The notes under the pieces are model-generated. The model was given only the letters and a program-made list of their open reading frames with translations. It did no database searches and had not been told where the DNA came from. From assembly GCA_000824825.2 (NCBI GenBank), contig LM655196.1, positions 1 through 50,860 on the forward strand: a stretch of 50,860 nt of DNA. The letters are read 5' to 3'. Source of the stretch: Mesorhizobium sp. ORS 3324 (GTDB taxonomy: Bacteria > Pseudomonadota > Alphaproteobacteria > Rhizobiales > Rhizobiaceae). This document shows positions 1 to 8,681 of the stretch, piece after piece. Within the stretch, counting starts at the first letter, position 1. The number at the start of each line of letters is the position of its first letter. The translations under genes and the position numbers were made by a program.

Positions 1-45
1 CTATCTTAGCGCGTATGCCCTTGCGGGGGAGTTCTCCCAAGATAG
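1..45 (-). other. Inverted repeat beyond the DUF1127 terminator
   Basis: Bases 1-7 (CTATCTT) and 39-45 (AAGATAG) are perfect complements enclosing a 31-base interior that is C-rich when read on the - strand. It lies just beyond the transcription terminator at 46-77, so it may belong to the next transcript or be a second terminator. The window edge cuts off the context. No coding sequence is visible here. Confidence 0.35.
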
Positions 46-77
46 AAAAATGCCCGGTCCTGGAGGGGAACCGGGCA
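46..77 (-). terminator. Rho-independent terminator of the DUF1127 gene
   Basis: A perfect 8-bp stem (51-58 with 70-77) is followed, reading the - strand, by five T residues (46-50). It lies 116 bases beyond the DUF1127 stop codon, so the transcript has a long structured 3' region. The loop on the - strand contains CCCCTCC, a C-rich sequence able to pair with Shine-Dalgarno sequences. Confidence 0.75.
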
Positions 78-192
78 ATGTGCAGGCAGGCCGGCGGGGA
101 ACCGGCAGGGAGTGTGGGAGCCTGCATGAAGCTTGGTCGCGCCGAGCCTCCAAAAGGTTCAAGGCGACCGAAAGTGTACCGCTCCAGCGTTC
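78..192 (-). ncRNA. Structured 3' UTR / possible sRNA behind the DUF1127 gene
   Basis: Between the DUF1127 stop and its terminator lies a 7-bp outer stem (81-87 with 120-126) enclosing a hairpin (90-94 with 102-106). Unpaired segments read on the - strand are C-rich, with CTCCCACACTCCCT and TTCCCCG. DUF1127 genes in alphaproteobacteria can be co-transcribed with CcsR/cuckoo-type sRNAs carrying CCUCCUCCC loops. The loops here resemble that motif but do not match it exactly, so this is a candidate only. Confidence 0.35.
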
Positions 193-483
193 TCAGGCGA
201 CCTTGCGCGCGAGATCCTCGACCGAATCGGCGCGCTCTTCTGCAATCGCGCGCAGCTTGATCGTCGGATCGCGGCCGAAGGGCACGGCGACGGCGACATG
301 GAGGTCGGCGCGGGTGAGGCCGATATCGGCAAGCTCGGCATCCGACATCTCACCGAGGCGATAGAAAGCGCGGCGGTTTTGCCAGGCGCGGACCATATCG
401 GCGACCGCATTGAGCACGCGCGTCGCAACGGCCGGACGCGTGGTGATGCGCGGGGTCTCGGAGGCGAATTCGATCGTGGTCAT
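193..483 (-). CDS. DUF1127 domain-containing small protein
   Basis: A 96-residue protein whose middle carries a DUF1127 (YjiS-like) core: an aromatic/arginine-rich helix (WQNRRAFYRLGEMSDAELAD) followed by DIGLTRADL. The start at 483 is chosen because GAAGGAG sits a few bases upstream; an upstream in-frame extension lacks a ribosome site. DUF1127 proteins are small, basic and often stress-induced in alphaproteobacteria, and several are implicated in RNA turnover or phosphate and carbon metabolism; the role of this one is unknown. It is divergent from a LysR regulator with a 180-base shared promoter region, which suggests (inference) that the LysR protein controls it, as VtlR controls DUF1127 genes in Brucella. 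Its 3' region is unusually structured. Confidence 0.88.
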   Translation of the reverse strand: MTTIEFASETPRITTRPAVATRVLNAVADMVRAWQNRRAFYRLGEMSDAELADIGLTRADLHVAVAVPFGRDPTIKLRAIAEERADSVEDLARKVA

Positions 484-561
484 GTCAGTCTCTCCTTCAG
501 GAGTCGAGCGGACGAAACCGGGCGATCGGCACCTTGGGAGAAGCGCCGTCCGGTTTCCATT

Positions 562-577
562 CACATGCTTTCATGTG
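562..577. promoter_or_regulatory. Inverted repeat in the DUF1127/LysR divergent promoter
   Basis: CACATG-CTTT-CATGTG is a perfect 6-4-6 inverted repeat located 79 bases from the DUF1127 start and 87 bases from the LysR start. An AT-rich ATTA-N16-TAAT dyad follows at 607-630. Either could be an operator for the LysR regulator or a hairpin in the DUF1127 leader. No experimental consensus is claimed. Confidence 0.3.
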
Positions 578-663
578 GACGATGCGAATATGCCATCAGC
601 CGATTGATTAATCCAACGAATGTTTCTAATCTTTAGCATCAACATCAATGATGGGTTTGACCG

Positions 664-1620
664 ATGAAAGCGCCGCTCGACCTCGATCAGTTGCAGACCT
701 TCATCTCGATCGCCGACACCGGCAGCTTCACCCGGGCGGCCGAAGAGGTGCACCGCACGCAGTCGGCGGTGTCGATGCAAATGCGCCGGCTGGAGGAGCG
801 GATCGGCAAGCCGCTGTTCGAGAAGGACGGGCGCACCAACAAGCTGACCGAGGAAGGCGACAGGCTGCTTTCCTATGCGCGGCGGCTGATCTACCTCAAC
901 CGTGAGACGCTCGCCGCCTTCGACGACCAGCGGCTCGAAGGCACCATCCGCATCGGCACGCCGGACGACTATGCCGACCGCTTCCTGCCGGAGATCATGG
1001 CGCGCTTCTCGCGCTCCAATCCCCGCGTCGAGCTGACCGTCATCTGCGAGCCGACGCCGGGGTTGGTCGAGCACATCAAGCGCGGCAACCTTGACCTCGC
1101 CCTGGTGACGCACAACGACACGCGCGGCCAGTCGGAAGTGGTGCGGCGAGAGCCCTTGCTGTGGGTCACCTCGGCCAACCATGCCACGCATGAGCAGGAG
1201 ATCCTGCCGATGGCGTTCGGCCGGCCGAACTGCATCTGGCGGCGCGCCGCCGTCGATGTGCTCGACCGGCAGAACCGCGAATACCGTGTCCTCTTCTCCA
1301 GCTTCTCGGCCACCGTTATCACCGCCGCGGTGCTTTCCGGCCTTGCCATCTCGGTGCTGCCGGAATGCGCGCTCAGGCCGGGCATGCGCGTGCTCGGCGA
1401 AGCCGACGGCTTCGGCACGCTGCCCGACTGCCGCATCGGCATCATGCGCGGCCAGACCTCGCAGCCGGAGATCGTCGACGCGCTGGCCAGGCACATCGCC
1501 GAGAGCCTCGACAACATTTCCGTGCCGGTCGGCGAGGAGACGGGAAGCTTCGATTTTGCAGCGCTTGCCTTCGCCAAGATGAAGCGGACCAAGCCCAGCC
1601 AGATCCTGCCCGGCTGGTAG
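664..1620 (+). CDS. LysR-family transcriptional regulator (LrhA-like)
   Basis: A 318-residue LysR-type regulator of normal family length. Residues about 5-65 form the winged helix-turn-helix (LDQLQTFISIADTGSFTRAA, then QSAVSMQMRRLEERIGKPLF). Residues about 90-295 form the periplasmic-binding-protein-like effector domain, starting at GTIRIGTPDDYADRFLPE. The N-terminal pattern resembles the LrhA/HexA subgroup. It starts with ATG 180 bases from the divergent DUF1127 gene and ends four bases before the convergent EAL gene. The ligand is unknown; autoregulation and control of the DUF1127 gene are inferred from the divergent layout. Confidence 0.92.
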   Translation: MKAPLDLDQLQTFISIADTGSFTRAAEEVHRTQSAVSMQMRRLEERIGKPLFEKDGRTNKLTEEGDRLLSYARRLIYLNRETLAAFDDQRLEGTIRIGTPDDYADRFLPEIMARFSRSNPRVELTVICEPTPGLVEHIKRGNLDLALVTHNDTRGQSEVVRREPLLWVTSANHATHEQEILPMAFGRPNCIWRRAAVDVLDRQNREYRVLFSSFSATVITAAVLSGLAISVLPECALRPGMRVLGEADGFGTLPDCRIGIMRGQTSQPEIVDALARHIAESLDNISVPVGEETGSFDFAALAFAKMKRTKPSQILPGW

Positions 1621-1623
1621 AGG

Positions 1624-3834
1624 TTAGGCTCGGGCGGCGGCCCGCTCTGGAACGCTCCCCGACAAGCCAGGCAGCGCAAGCAACTGGCTTGGCTCCAGCG
1701 GCGGCGACAGGAGATAGCCCTGCAATTGATGGCAGCCCATGCCGACGAGCAGCGCTTTCTGCTCGTCGGTCTCGACGCCTTCGGCCGTCACCTCGACCTT
1801 CAGAGCCAGCGCAAGCTCGATTAGCGCCTTGGCGATTGCCGCCGCGCTTTTGTCCTCATCGAGCAGGCGGATGAAGGAGCGGTCGATCTTCAACTTGTCG
1901 ATGGCATGGCGGCGCAGATAGCTCAGCGAGGAATAGCCCGTGCCGAAATCGTCGAGCACGATACGGATGCCGGATTTGCGCAGCGCGGCAATGGCCGAAT
2001 TGATCGTGTCGTTGTGCTCGAGGAGCACGCTTTCGGTGGTCTCGAGCTGCAGGCGGGCCGGATCGAGCCCGGTTTCGCTCAGGATCGCCGCGACCTGTTC
2101 GGCAAAGCCCGAATCGCGCAGCTGCATCGGCGAGATGTTGACGGCGATCCAGGGCAGCCCGGTCCCCACGGCGAAGCGGCACGCCTCCGTCAGCGCCCAT
2201 CTGCCCAGATCGCCGATCAGGCCGCGCTCCTCGGCGATGGCGATGAACTGCGCCGCCGGCAAAGCGCCATGCACCTCGTGCCCCCAGCGGATCAGCGCTT
2301 CGGCGCCGAGTATCCGGCGGCCGTCGATCGAGAAAACCGGCTGATAAGCGAGCTTTATGCCGTCGCCCCCGGTCAGCGCCTTGCGCAGCTCGGCCTCGAC
2401 CTTGCGCTTGCTCAGCAAGAGCTCGTCCATGTCGCCGGCGAAGACCTGGTAGCGGCCGCGGCCATTCTTCTTCGCCTCATAGAGCGCGATGTCGGCCTGG
2501 CGCAGCAGGTCGTCGGCGTCGGTGTCCGGCCCAGCCGACAGCGCGATGCCGATACTGGCGCCGACAAAGACCTGGTCATCGACCAGCTTGAAAGGCTCGT
2601 GCAGCTTCTGCAACAGCCGGTCGGCGATGTCCTCCGCGCTTCTGGCATCGGGAACATCGAGCAGGATGATGGCGAATTCGTCGCCGCCGAGCCGCGCCAC
2701 AGTGTCGACCTCGCGGATGGTGTGCCTGAGCCTTGCAGCCGTCTGCCTGACGAGTTCGTCGCCGGCCGGATGGCCGAGCGTGTCGTTGACATGCTTGAAC
2801 CGGTCGAGGTCGAGGTAAAGCAGCGCCACCCTCGCGGCGTCATGGCCGGCGAACAGCAGCATGCGCCGCAAGCGGTCCTCGAACAAGGCGCGGTTGGGCA
2901 GGCCGGTGAGCGTATCGTGGAAGGCAAGATATTGCGCCTCATCCTGGCTGGTCTGCAGCGCCGACGAGGCGCGGCGCAGGCGGCGCAGCAGGAACGCTAG
3001 AACGCCAGCCGCTACAAGCAGGGCGACGGCAAGCGCCGGCACCATCTTGCGCAGCAGGGTGAGACCGGGCCGTTCTTGGTTCCAGCCGACATAGCCGAGG
3101 ATGACGCCGCGGGAATCGACCAGCGGGACCGCCGCCGCGCCGACCGGTTGCGACAGCGGCACCAGATGTGCGCCGTCGAGCAGGTATTTCCCGGCGATCC
3201 TGCCGATGACCGCGTCGTTGATGAATTCCACCGACACATGCAGATATTCGGTGCCGTGCGCCTGCGTGATCCGGTCAGAGCTCGGCACCAGGGGCATGAC
3301 GCTCAGGATCGCCGGCTGACCGGCGAGCGACACAAGATCCTCGACGACCATCTTGGCCGGCTGGCCGGACGCATCGTTTTTTGGCTGCTGGGCGAGCATC
3401 GCGCGCAGCTTCTTGATGATGGGAAGCACCACCGGCTCGTCCTCGCCATAGGCGGACAGATCGACTACCTTGCCTTCCCGCATGGCGTGAACCGGATGGT
3501 CGGCGGCGTCGAGTATGTAGATGCGGTTGTGGCCGTAATAGGAATACATCCAGACGCTGAGATTGTCGGCCATCCAGGCCTGGTTGCCGGCTTTCACGTT
3601 GGTGACGGATTCGTCCCAGACGGAAACGCTTTCCTGCTCCCGCTCCAGCGACGCGACCTTATCCCTCAGGCCATCGGCGATGAATATCTTTTGGCGTTCG
3701 AGCGAGGCATTGTCGGCCTGGGCCGCAGCGTAGAAGCTGAAGCCGACGACCATGGCCAGCGCCAAAGCGGCGAGCGTCAGCACGCTCAGCGTGACCTGGT
3801 GCGTCAACGGGCTGCTGTTCGGGCGTGGGCTCAT
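1624..3834 (-). CDS. Membrane CHASE4-GGDEF-EAL cyclic-di-GMP enzyme
   Basis: A 736-residue inner-membrane sensor that makes and/or breaks cyclic di-GMP. An N-terminal membrane helix (residues about 15-38) and a second (about 265-285) bracket a periplasmic domain that looks like CHASE4 (FIADGLRDKVASLEREQESV, SVWDESVTN). The GGDEF domain (about 300-460) has an intact GGDEF motif (RLGGDEFAII), so cyclase activity is possible. The EAL domain (about 480-720) keeps EALIRW, ETTES, LDDFGTGYSSLSYLR and KIDRSFI, so phosphodiesterase activity is likely. It is divergent from xseA and convergent with the LysR gene. The signal sensed is unknown; a link to the polysaccharide genes downstream is only speculation. 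Confidence 0.93.
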   Translation of the reverse strand: MSPRPNSSPLTHQVTLSVLTLAALALAMVVGFSFYAAAQADNASLERQKIFIADGLRDKVASLEREQESVSVWDESVTNVKAGNQAWMADNLSVWMYSYYGHNRIYILDAADHPVHAMREGKVVDLSAYGEDEPVVLPIIKKLRAMLAQQPKNDASGQPAKMVVEDLVSLAGQPAILSVMPLVPSSDRITQAHGTEYLHVSVEFINDAVIGRIAGKYLLDGAHLVPLSQPVGAAAVPLVDSRGVILGYVGWNQERPGLTLLRKMVPALAVALLVAAGVLAFLLRRLRRASSALQTSQDEAQYLAFHDTLTGLPNRALFEDRLRRMLLFAGHDAARVALLYLDLDRFKHVNDTLGHPAGDELVRQTAARLRHTIREVDTVARLGGDEFAIILLDVPDARSAEDIADRLLQKLHEPFKLVDDQVFVGASIGIALSAGPDTDADDLLRQADIALYEAKKNGRGRYQVFAGDMDELLLSKRKVEAELRKALTGGDGIKLAYQPVFSIDGRRILGAEALIRWGHEVHGALPAAQFIAIAEERGLIGDLGRWALTEACRFAVGTGLPWIAVNISPMQLRDSGFAEQVAAILSETGLDPARLQLETTESVLLEHNDTINSAIAALRKSGIRIVLDDFGTGYSSLSYLRRHAIDKLKIDRSFIRLLDEDKSAAAIAKALIELALALKVEVTAEGVETDEQKALLVGMGCHQLQGYLLSPPLEPSQLLALPGLSGSVPERAAARA

Positions 3835-3956
3835 GCGTCCTTGGCCGGCGGTGTCAGGCGCCAGTCAAAGCAAATCCGGCTTAAGATCGGGTTATAATAT
3901 TAGCGAGGATTGCGCCGTGCCTTGACGCAGCCCAATAAGCGTTCCCCAATCATGCG

Positions 3957-5522
3957 ATGAGTGAAGCAGCAACCGAATCACGCAGCAATGCCACCGAATA
4001 TACGGTGAGCGAGATTTCCGGCGCGCTGAAGCGTACGGTCGAGGACGCGTTCGGCAATGTGCGGGTGCGCGGCGAGATTTCCGGCTATCGCGGCCCGCAT
4101 TCCTCCGGCCACGCCTATTTCGCGTTGAAGGACGACCGCGCGCGGCTCGATGCCGTGGTCTGGAAGACCACGATGAGCCGGCTGAAATTCCGCCCCGAGG
4201 AAGGCATGGAAGTGATCGCCAGCGGCAGGCTGACGACCTATCCGGGAAAATCCAACTACCAGATCGTCATCGACAATCTGGAACCGGCGGGCGCCGGCGC
4301 GCTGATGGCGCTGCTGGAGGAACGCAAGCGCCGGCTGCAGGCCGAAGGCCTGTTCGATGGCGGCCGCAAGCGGCGCCTCCCGTTCATGCCGCGCATCATC
4401 GGCGTCGTCACCTCGCCGACAGGCTCGGTGATCCGCGACATCATCCATCGCATCAAGGACCGGTTTCCGCTGCACGTGCTGGTCTGGCCGGTGCGGGTGC
4501 AAGGCGAGACGACGGCCAAGGAAGTGACCGCAGCCGTCAACGGCTTCAATGCGTTCACCGGGGACGGCCCGATTGCGCAGCCCGATCTCCTGATCGTGGC
4601 GCGCGGCGGCGGCAGCCTCGAGGACCTTTGGGGCTTCAACGATGAGGGGCTGGCGCGTGCCGTCGCGGCCTCGCGCATCCCGATAATCTCGGCCGTCGGC
4701 CACGAGACCGACTGGACGCTGATCGACTTTGTCGCCGACATGCGTGCGCCGACGCCGACCGGCGCCGCCGAAATCGCGGTCCCTGTCAAGGCGGAGCTCG
4801 AGGCGACGCTCGCCAGCCTTGGCGCGCGGCTCAATGCCTGTACCTCGCGGCATCTGGATCGCAAGCGCCAGGCCGTGCGCGCCGCGGCGCGGGCGCTCCC
4901 TTCGCCCGACCAGTTGCTGGCTTTGCCGCGCCGCCGCTTCGACGATGCGACCAGCCGGCTCGAACGGGCGCTGACGGTGAATATCGAGCGCAAGCGCGCC
5001 AGGCTGGAGCGCCAGCGGCTGACGCCGGCGACCCTGTCACGGCGTCTCAACGAGACGCGCACGCTGACCGGTCGCGACATCGCCCGCGCGCGCGCAGCTT
5101 TCTTCGCCATCGTGCGCCAAAGCCGGGAGCGCTTCCAGCGCACGTCGGCCAGGCTGTCGCCGGCGCCGATTATCAGGCAGCAGAAGCTGCAAGCCGATAC
5201 GCTGGCCGGGCTCACCCGAAGGCAGGACCAGGCGATGGCGCGGCAGCTCGACCGGCTGCGCGCGGCTCTCACTCAGGCCGAACGGTTGCTCGCCACGCTG
5301 TCGCACAAGGCCGTGCTGGCGCGCGGCTTCGCGCTAGTCAAGGATGCCGACGGCTCCGTCATCAAGCGGGTCGCAGAGCTGGCGCCGGGCGCGGCGCTGC
5401 AGCTGGAGTTCGCAGACGGCAATGCCGAGGCCATCGCCACCAGCGGCGGGGCACGGCCGAAGCTCGCCGCTAAGCCTTCCGGCAAGGGCAAGGAGCCCGG
5501 CAACCAGGGCTCGCTGTTCTGA
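3957..5522 (+). CDS. xseA: Exodeoxyribonuclease VII large subunit
   Basis: A 521-residue large subunit of exonuclease VII, which degrades single-stranded DNA bidirectionally with the small subunit XseB (not in this window). Residues about 12-110 are the N-terminal OB-fold ([20 protein letters not shown]). The catalytic core follows with [17 protein letters not shown] and [20 protein letters not shown], both hallmarks of XseA. A long basic coiled-coil segment (about 290-440) and a C-terminal domain ([13 protein letters not shown]) complete the normal architecture. The tail is low-complexity and ends in NQGSLF. A TATAAT hexamer at 3893-3898 in the 122-base divergent region may serve as a -10 box. 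A peptidase gene starts 7 bases after the stop. Confidence 0.95.
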   Translation: MSEAATESRSNATEYTVSEISGALKRTVEDAFGNVRVRGEISGYRGPHSSGHAYFALKDDRARLDAVVWKTTMSRLKFRPEEGMEVIASGRLTTYPGKSNYQIVIDNLEPAGAGALMALLEERKRRLQAEGLFDGGRKRRLPFMPRIIGVVTSPTGSVIRDIIHRIKDRFPLHVLVWPVRVQGETTAKEVTAAVNGFNAFTGDGPIAQPDLLIVARGGGSLEDLWGFNDEGLARAVAASRIPIISAVGHETDWTLIDFVADMRAPTPTGAAEIAVPVKAELEATLASLGARLNACTSRHLDRKRQAVRAAARALPSPDQLLALPRRRFDDATSRLERALTVNIERKRARLERQRLTPATLSRRLNETRTLTGRDIARARAAFFAIVRQSRERFQRTSARLSPAPIIRQQKLQADTLAGLTRRQDQAMARQLDRLRAALTQAERLLATLSHKAVLARGFALVKDADGSVIKRVAELAPGAALQLEFADGNAEAIATSGGARPKLAAKPSGKGKEPGNQGSLF

Positions 5523-5529
5523 GGACGCG

Positions 5530-6648
5530 ATGAGCATCCAAGATCCGCATCTTCGCACGCCATCAGGCAAGCCACGCCTGCGCTCGTTCGGGATAACGCT
5601 GGACGGCACGCCTGGGCGCTTCAACGCTATCACCGACGTGCCGGGTGTTGCGGTCGGCTACACGACGCTGATTACCGGTGACGGGCCGCTCCAGGTCGGC
5701 ACAGGCCCGGTGCGCACCGGCGTGACCGCGATCCTGCCCAGACCGGTCGGCGAGCTCGTCAGCCCGGTGTTTGCCGGCGTGTTCAGCCAGAACGGCAATG
5801 GCGAGCTCACCGGCACCCACATCATCGAGGAGACCGGCGCCTTCAATCTGCCGATCACCATCACCAACACTCATTCATGCGGCGTCACCCGCGACGGCAC
5901 GCTGCGCTGGATGAGCCGGGTGCTGCCGGCGGCGCTCGACAGCGCCTGGGGCCTGCCGGTGGCGGCGGAGACCTATGACGGTTTCCTCAACGACATCAAC
6001 GGCCACCATGTGAGCTTCGACCATGTCGCCTTGGCACTCGACGGCGCAGCAGGTGGCGCCATCGAGGAAGGCAGCGTCGGCGGCGGCACCGGCATGATCT
6101 CCTTCGGCTTCAAGGCCGGGTCAGGAACCGCCTCGCGCATCGTCGAATGGCAGGACAGAAGCTATACGCTCGGCGTGTTCGTGCAGGCGAATTTCGGCAG
6201 GCGGCACAATTTCACCATTCGCGGCCGGCGCGTCGGACCGGAACTCGCAGAGCCTGCGGTCCTCGAAGCCACGCCGCGCGCCGAAAAGGGCTCGATCATC
6301 GCCATCGTCGGCACCGACGCGCCGTTGCTGCCGCATCAGATGAAACGGCTGGCCCGGCGTGTGCCGCTCGGCATCGCCATGACCGGCGGTTACGGCTACC
6401 ACAGTTCGGGCGATATCTTTCTTGCCTTCTCGACCGCCAATCGCGAGGCCGCGCTGGCGCATTCGGGCTGCATTGCCCGCGCGGATTTTATCCCGGACGT
6501 CGATATCGACCCGTTCTTCGACGCGGTGGTGCAAGGGGTGGAGGAAGCGATCCTCAACGCGCTGACCGCCAATGAGGACATGACAGGGCGCGACGGCAAC
6601 TTCGTGCCAGCGCTGCCAAGGGAATGGCTGAAGGAGACGTTCGGCTAA
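5530..6648 (+). CDS. P1-family (DmpA/BapA-like) aminopeptidase
   Basis: A 372-residue member of peptidase family S58/P1, N-terminal nucleophile hydrolases that self-cleave and remove N-terminal residues from peptides, amides or beta-peptides. The family signatures are visible: ITDVPGVAVGYTTL near the start, TNTHSCGVTRDG, GSVGGGTGMISFGFKAG, TDAPLLPHQMKRLARR and HSSGDIFLAFSTAN. The Ser of the last motif (about residue 293) is the expected self-processing nucleophile; it is preceded by Ser rather than by the Gly I remember for DmpA. The ATG at 5530 is used because an open frame upstream overlaps xseA. It lies 7 bases behind xseA, so the two are probably co-transcribed. No signal peptide is seen, so it is probably cytoplasmic. 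Confidence 0.93.
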   Translation: MSIQDPHLRTPSGKPRLRSFGITLDGTPGRFNAITDVPGVAVGYTTLITGDGPLQVGTGPVRTGVTAILPRPVGELVSPVFAGVFSQNGNGELTGTHIIEETGAFNLPITITNTHSCGVTRDGTLRWMSRVLPAALDSAWGLPVAAETYDGFLNDINGHHVSFDHVALALDGAAGGAIEEGSVGGGTGMISFGFKAGSGTASRIVEWQDRSYTLGVFVQANFGRRHNFTIRGRRVGPELAEPAVLEATPRAEKGSIIAIVGTDAPLLPHQMKRLARRVPLGIAMTGGYGYHSSGDIFLAFSTANREAALAHSGCIARADFIPDVDIDPFFDAVVQGVEEAILNALTANEDMTGRDGNFVPALPREWLKETFG

Positions 6649-6685
6649 TCCGGGCGCCGGCTTAAATCATTGCGAGGCCGACGCG

Positions 6686-6940
6686 CTACTCGGACGGCTT
6701 GTCCGACTTCGTTTCGTGCTCGCTCTCTTCGGCGGCTTCCTCGAGGCGCGATGCGATCAATTCCTGGATGTCGCCGACCTCTTCCTGGATGTCCTCCAGG
6801 AGGATGCCTTCCTCCGCCGCCTTGGCGCAGCACTCCTTGGCGAGGGTTTCGGCCTGCTTCTCGATCTTTAGCGGCGAATGCTGGCACTGGACTTTTTCGC
6901 CAATCCATCCGCGCAAGAACTCGATCGCATGTTCACTCAT
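6686..6940 (-). CDS. DUF768 domain-containing protein
   Basis: An 84-residue acidic protein, MSEHAIEFLRGWIGEKVQCQ at the N terminus, matching DUF768, a family I know mainly from Mesorhizobium. The pattern of FL..WI near the start and a helical middle (QAETLAKECCAKAAEEGI) is typical. The C terminus is highly acidic (ASRLEEAAEESEHETKSDKP). A GGGAAGAAG ribosome site precedes the ATG. Function is unknown. It is convergent with the peptidase gene, with 37 bases between stops. Its main value here is taxonomic. Confidence 0.85.
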   Translation of the reverse strand: MSEHAIEFLRGWIGEKVQCQHSPLKIEKQAETLAKECCAKAAEEGILLEDIQEEVGDIQELIASRLEEAAEESEHETKSDKPSE

Positions 6941-7407
6941 ACTGCTTCTTCCCTAGCGGCAATGCCGGTTGGTAGCCATGAACGCCCGCACCCGCCAAAG
7001 GATGCATACCCCCATTCGAGCCCGAGTCGGCCTCGACCGGCAAGACATTCTTGCTCATGGTCCACGGAGCCAAAAGATTGAAAAGGTTGAGAGGGCACGT
7101 TCAGATCATCGAGGATGGTGGTACCGTCGGTCGGGCTCCCTTCCCATCCTAACCATTGTTTTGACTTTCTTTCTTGGCCTTTTGAAGTTCCGATCTGCAC
7201 CACAATTTGCGTCGCGACACGTTGCGCGTCAAAGGCTGCTTCCGCTGCCTCTTCCTCGAGATGCATCGTTCGAAGCCGCCGCTATATAGTGGTATCCCCA
7301 GGCAATGTCGACTCTCTCCTAAAGCGCGTCGCGATGAGGCGGCCTTAGGTCGCGCTTGGGTGTGTGTTTTGAGGTGGATAGATCAGTGCCGCATCGCAGT
7401 CGGACTG
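6941..7407. other. Intergenic region without a convincing gene
   Basis: This 467-base stretch separates the DUF768 and Crp/Fnr genes. A - strand frame of 109 codons (6937-7266) begins MHLEEEAAEAAFDAQRVATQ and looks mildly protein-like at its start, but it has no clear ribosome site, overlaps the DUF768 start by four bases and runs into compositionally odd sequence. I treat it as noncoding or a remnant. A dispersed-repeat-like palindrome lies at 7321-7357. Confidence 0.4.
7321..7357. repeat. Copy of an AAAGCGCGTCGCGAT palindromic element
   Basis: The 15-mer AAAGCGCGTCGCGAT at 7321-7335 also occurs exactly at 48702-48716. Here it forms one arm of an imperfect dyad, AAGCGCG (7322-7328) with CGCGCTT (7351-7357). 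From memory, sequences like this are dispersed in intergenic DNA of Mesorhizobium, but that was not checked. Confidence 0.4.
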
Positions 7408-8115
7408 TCAGGCCGAGATATAGGACCGGTCAAATCCGGACATTTCGATGAGCCCCGCGTGGTCATGCAACTCCACCACGCCATTGCGGAACGAGGCGAG
7501 GCCCGCCTCCCGCAATGTCTTCAGCACGCGGCTCACATGCACGGCCGAAAGACCCAACACGTCCGCCAGTTCGGTCTGGGTCAGCGGACAGTCATAGCGG
7601 TCCGGATAGCTCGTTGCCGACCGGTGCGTGCGGCAGGCCAGTTCGAGAAGAAGGTGGGCCGTACGCTCGACGGTTCCCCTTCGGCTGACTCCTGCCAGAT
7701 GTTCCGCGACCCTTGAATATCGGCTCGCCTCAGCTGCCAGCACAGCCTCGCAAATGACCTGTGGGTAGCGCGAAAAAACGGAACGGATGGGACCAGGGAG
7801 CTCGATCGCGGTGACGTCCGACAGTGCCGTCACCGTCTCGCTCATCTCTCCGGCGAACTCGATCAAGGCCATTTCGTGCGGCAGCGCGAAATCGAGGATT
7901 ACACGTGAGCCATTCGGCAGCATCCTGGCAAATGCCGCCCAGCCGGCGGTTATGACCAAGATGGCCGATCTGGCCTGATATTCGCGCGCAATCGTCGTGC
8001 CCGCCGGATGGACACGCCGGACGGCTCCGGGCAGCTCAGACACATGCTTTTCCCAACTCGAGTCGGCTAACGCAGGTGTCCGCCCGGATGCCAGAGACTG
8101 TCTTGATAAACCCAT
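7408..8115 (-). CDS. Crp/Fnr-family transcriptional regulator
   Basis: A 235-residue regulator with an N-terminal cyclic-nucleotide-binding-like beta barrel (about residues 20-130, with LVITAGWAAFARMLPNGSRV and ILDFALPHEM) and a C-terminal winged helix of the Crp type (about 140-215: LTQTELADVLGLSAVHVSRV). There is no cysteine cluster, so it is not an oxygen-sensing FNR, and the barrel does not obviously keep cAMP-binding residues. The ATG at 8115 follows GGGGCGAG; a TTG 27 bases upstream is less likely. The gene lies at the left edge of the polysaccharide region on the opposite strand. Its targets are unknown. Confidence 0.88.
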   Translation of the reverse strand: MGLSRQSLASGRTPALADSSWEKHVSELPGAVRRVHPAGTTIAREYQARSAILVITAGWAAFARMLPNGSRVILDFALPHEMALIEFAGEMSETVTALSDVTAIELPGPIRSVFSRYPQVICEAVLAAEASRYSRVAEHLAGVSRRGTVERTAHLLLELACRTHRSATSYPDRYDCPLTQTELADVLGLSAVHVSRVLKTLREAGLASFRNGVVELHDHAGLIEMSGFDRSYISA

Positions 8116-8681
8116 CTCGCCCCGAAATAACTCAACGCTCAAGCAACCCGTAGCTGCAAACCTAAATCAACTACGCCGAAAGTTCCATCATGATTTCACA
8201 CAACCGGTCTCAAGCCTACTACTTTTAGATATTGTTCTACCGCTCTGCGGGATGGAACGGCAGGAAACACGGTCGGCGCCCACGCAAGCGGACCCTTCGC
8301 AGCTTGCGGAGCGACATCCCCCACGCGATGGCGGCAGCCGAGCAAGCGCTCGCAGCCGACCGGAGCGCAATCGGCAACAGGAGGCGTGTGCCGCCCGACC
8401 ACCGGACCTTGGCATCCGTCGATCGACGTGCTCGCGACCGCTTGCATAAACCGTGAACCACGCTCAGGACGGCGGACATTGCCGGCCATCACGCCGATTG
8501 CCACAGGTGCTGCAGCTTGGCTGTGAGGAAAGTCACATCGAGACGGCGGCCAGCTTCACCGGCAATGCCGATCCCGCTTGTGCCCCTGAGAAATCGCATC
8601 GTAGCGCGAACGATCCGTCCGCCGGCAAAAAGCAATGTCTCCTGCCGTGGAACGGCTTCGCGCCACGGCTCGGCCGTATCG
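8116..8681. other. Intergenic gap, nothing recognised
   Basis: This 566-base gap lies between two - strand genes. Several short frames cross it in both directions, but none shows a ribosome site, plausible composition or a known motif. The segment 8125-8240 is relatively AT-rich and is the likely promoter region of the Crp/Fnr gene. Confidence 0.4.

Noticed and set aside
1906..3000. Long + strand frame inside the GGDEF-EAL gene
   Set aside because: Antisense shadow of a high-GC gene; the - strand protein has complete domain motifs.
6937..7266. 109-codon - strand frame upstream of the DUF768 gene
   Set aside because: No ribosome site, overlaps the DUF768 start and has no recognised motif; kept as possible remnant only.
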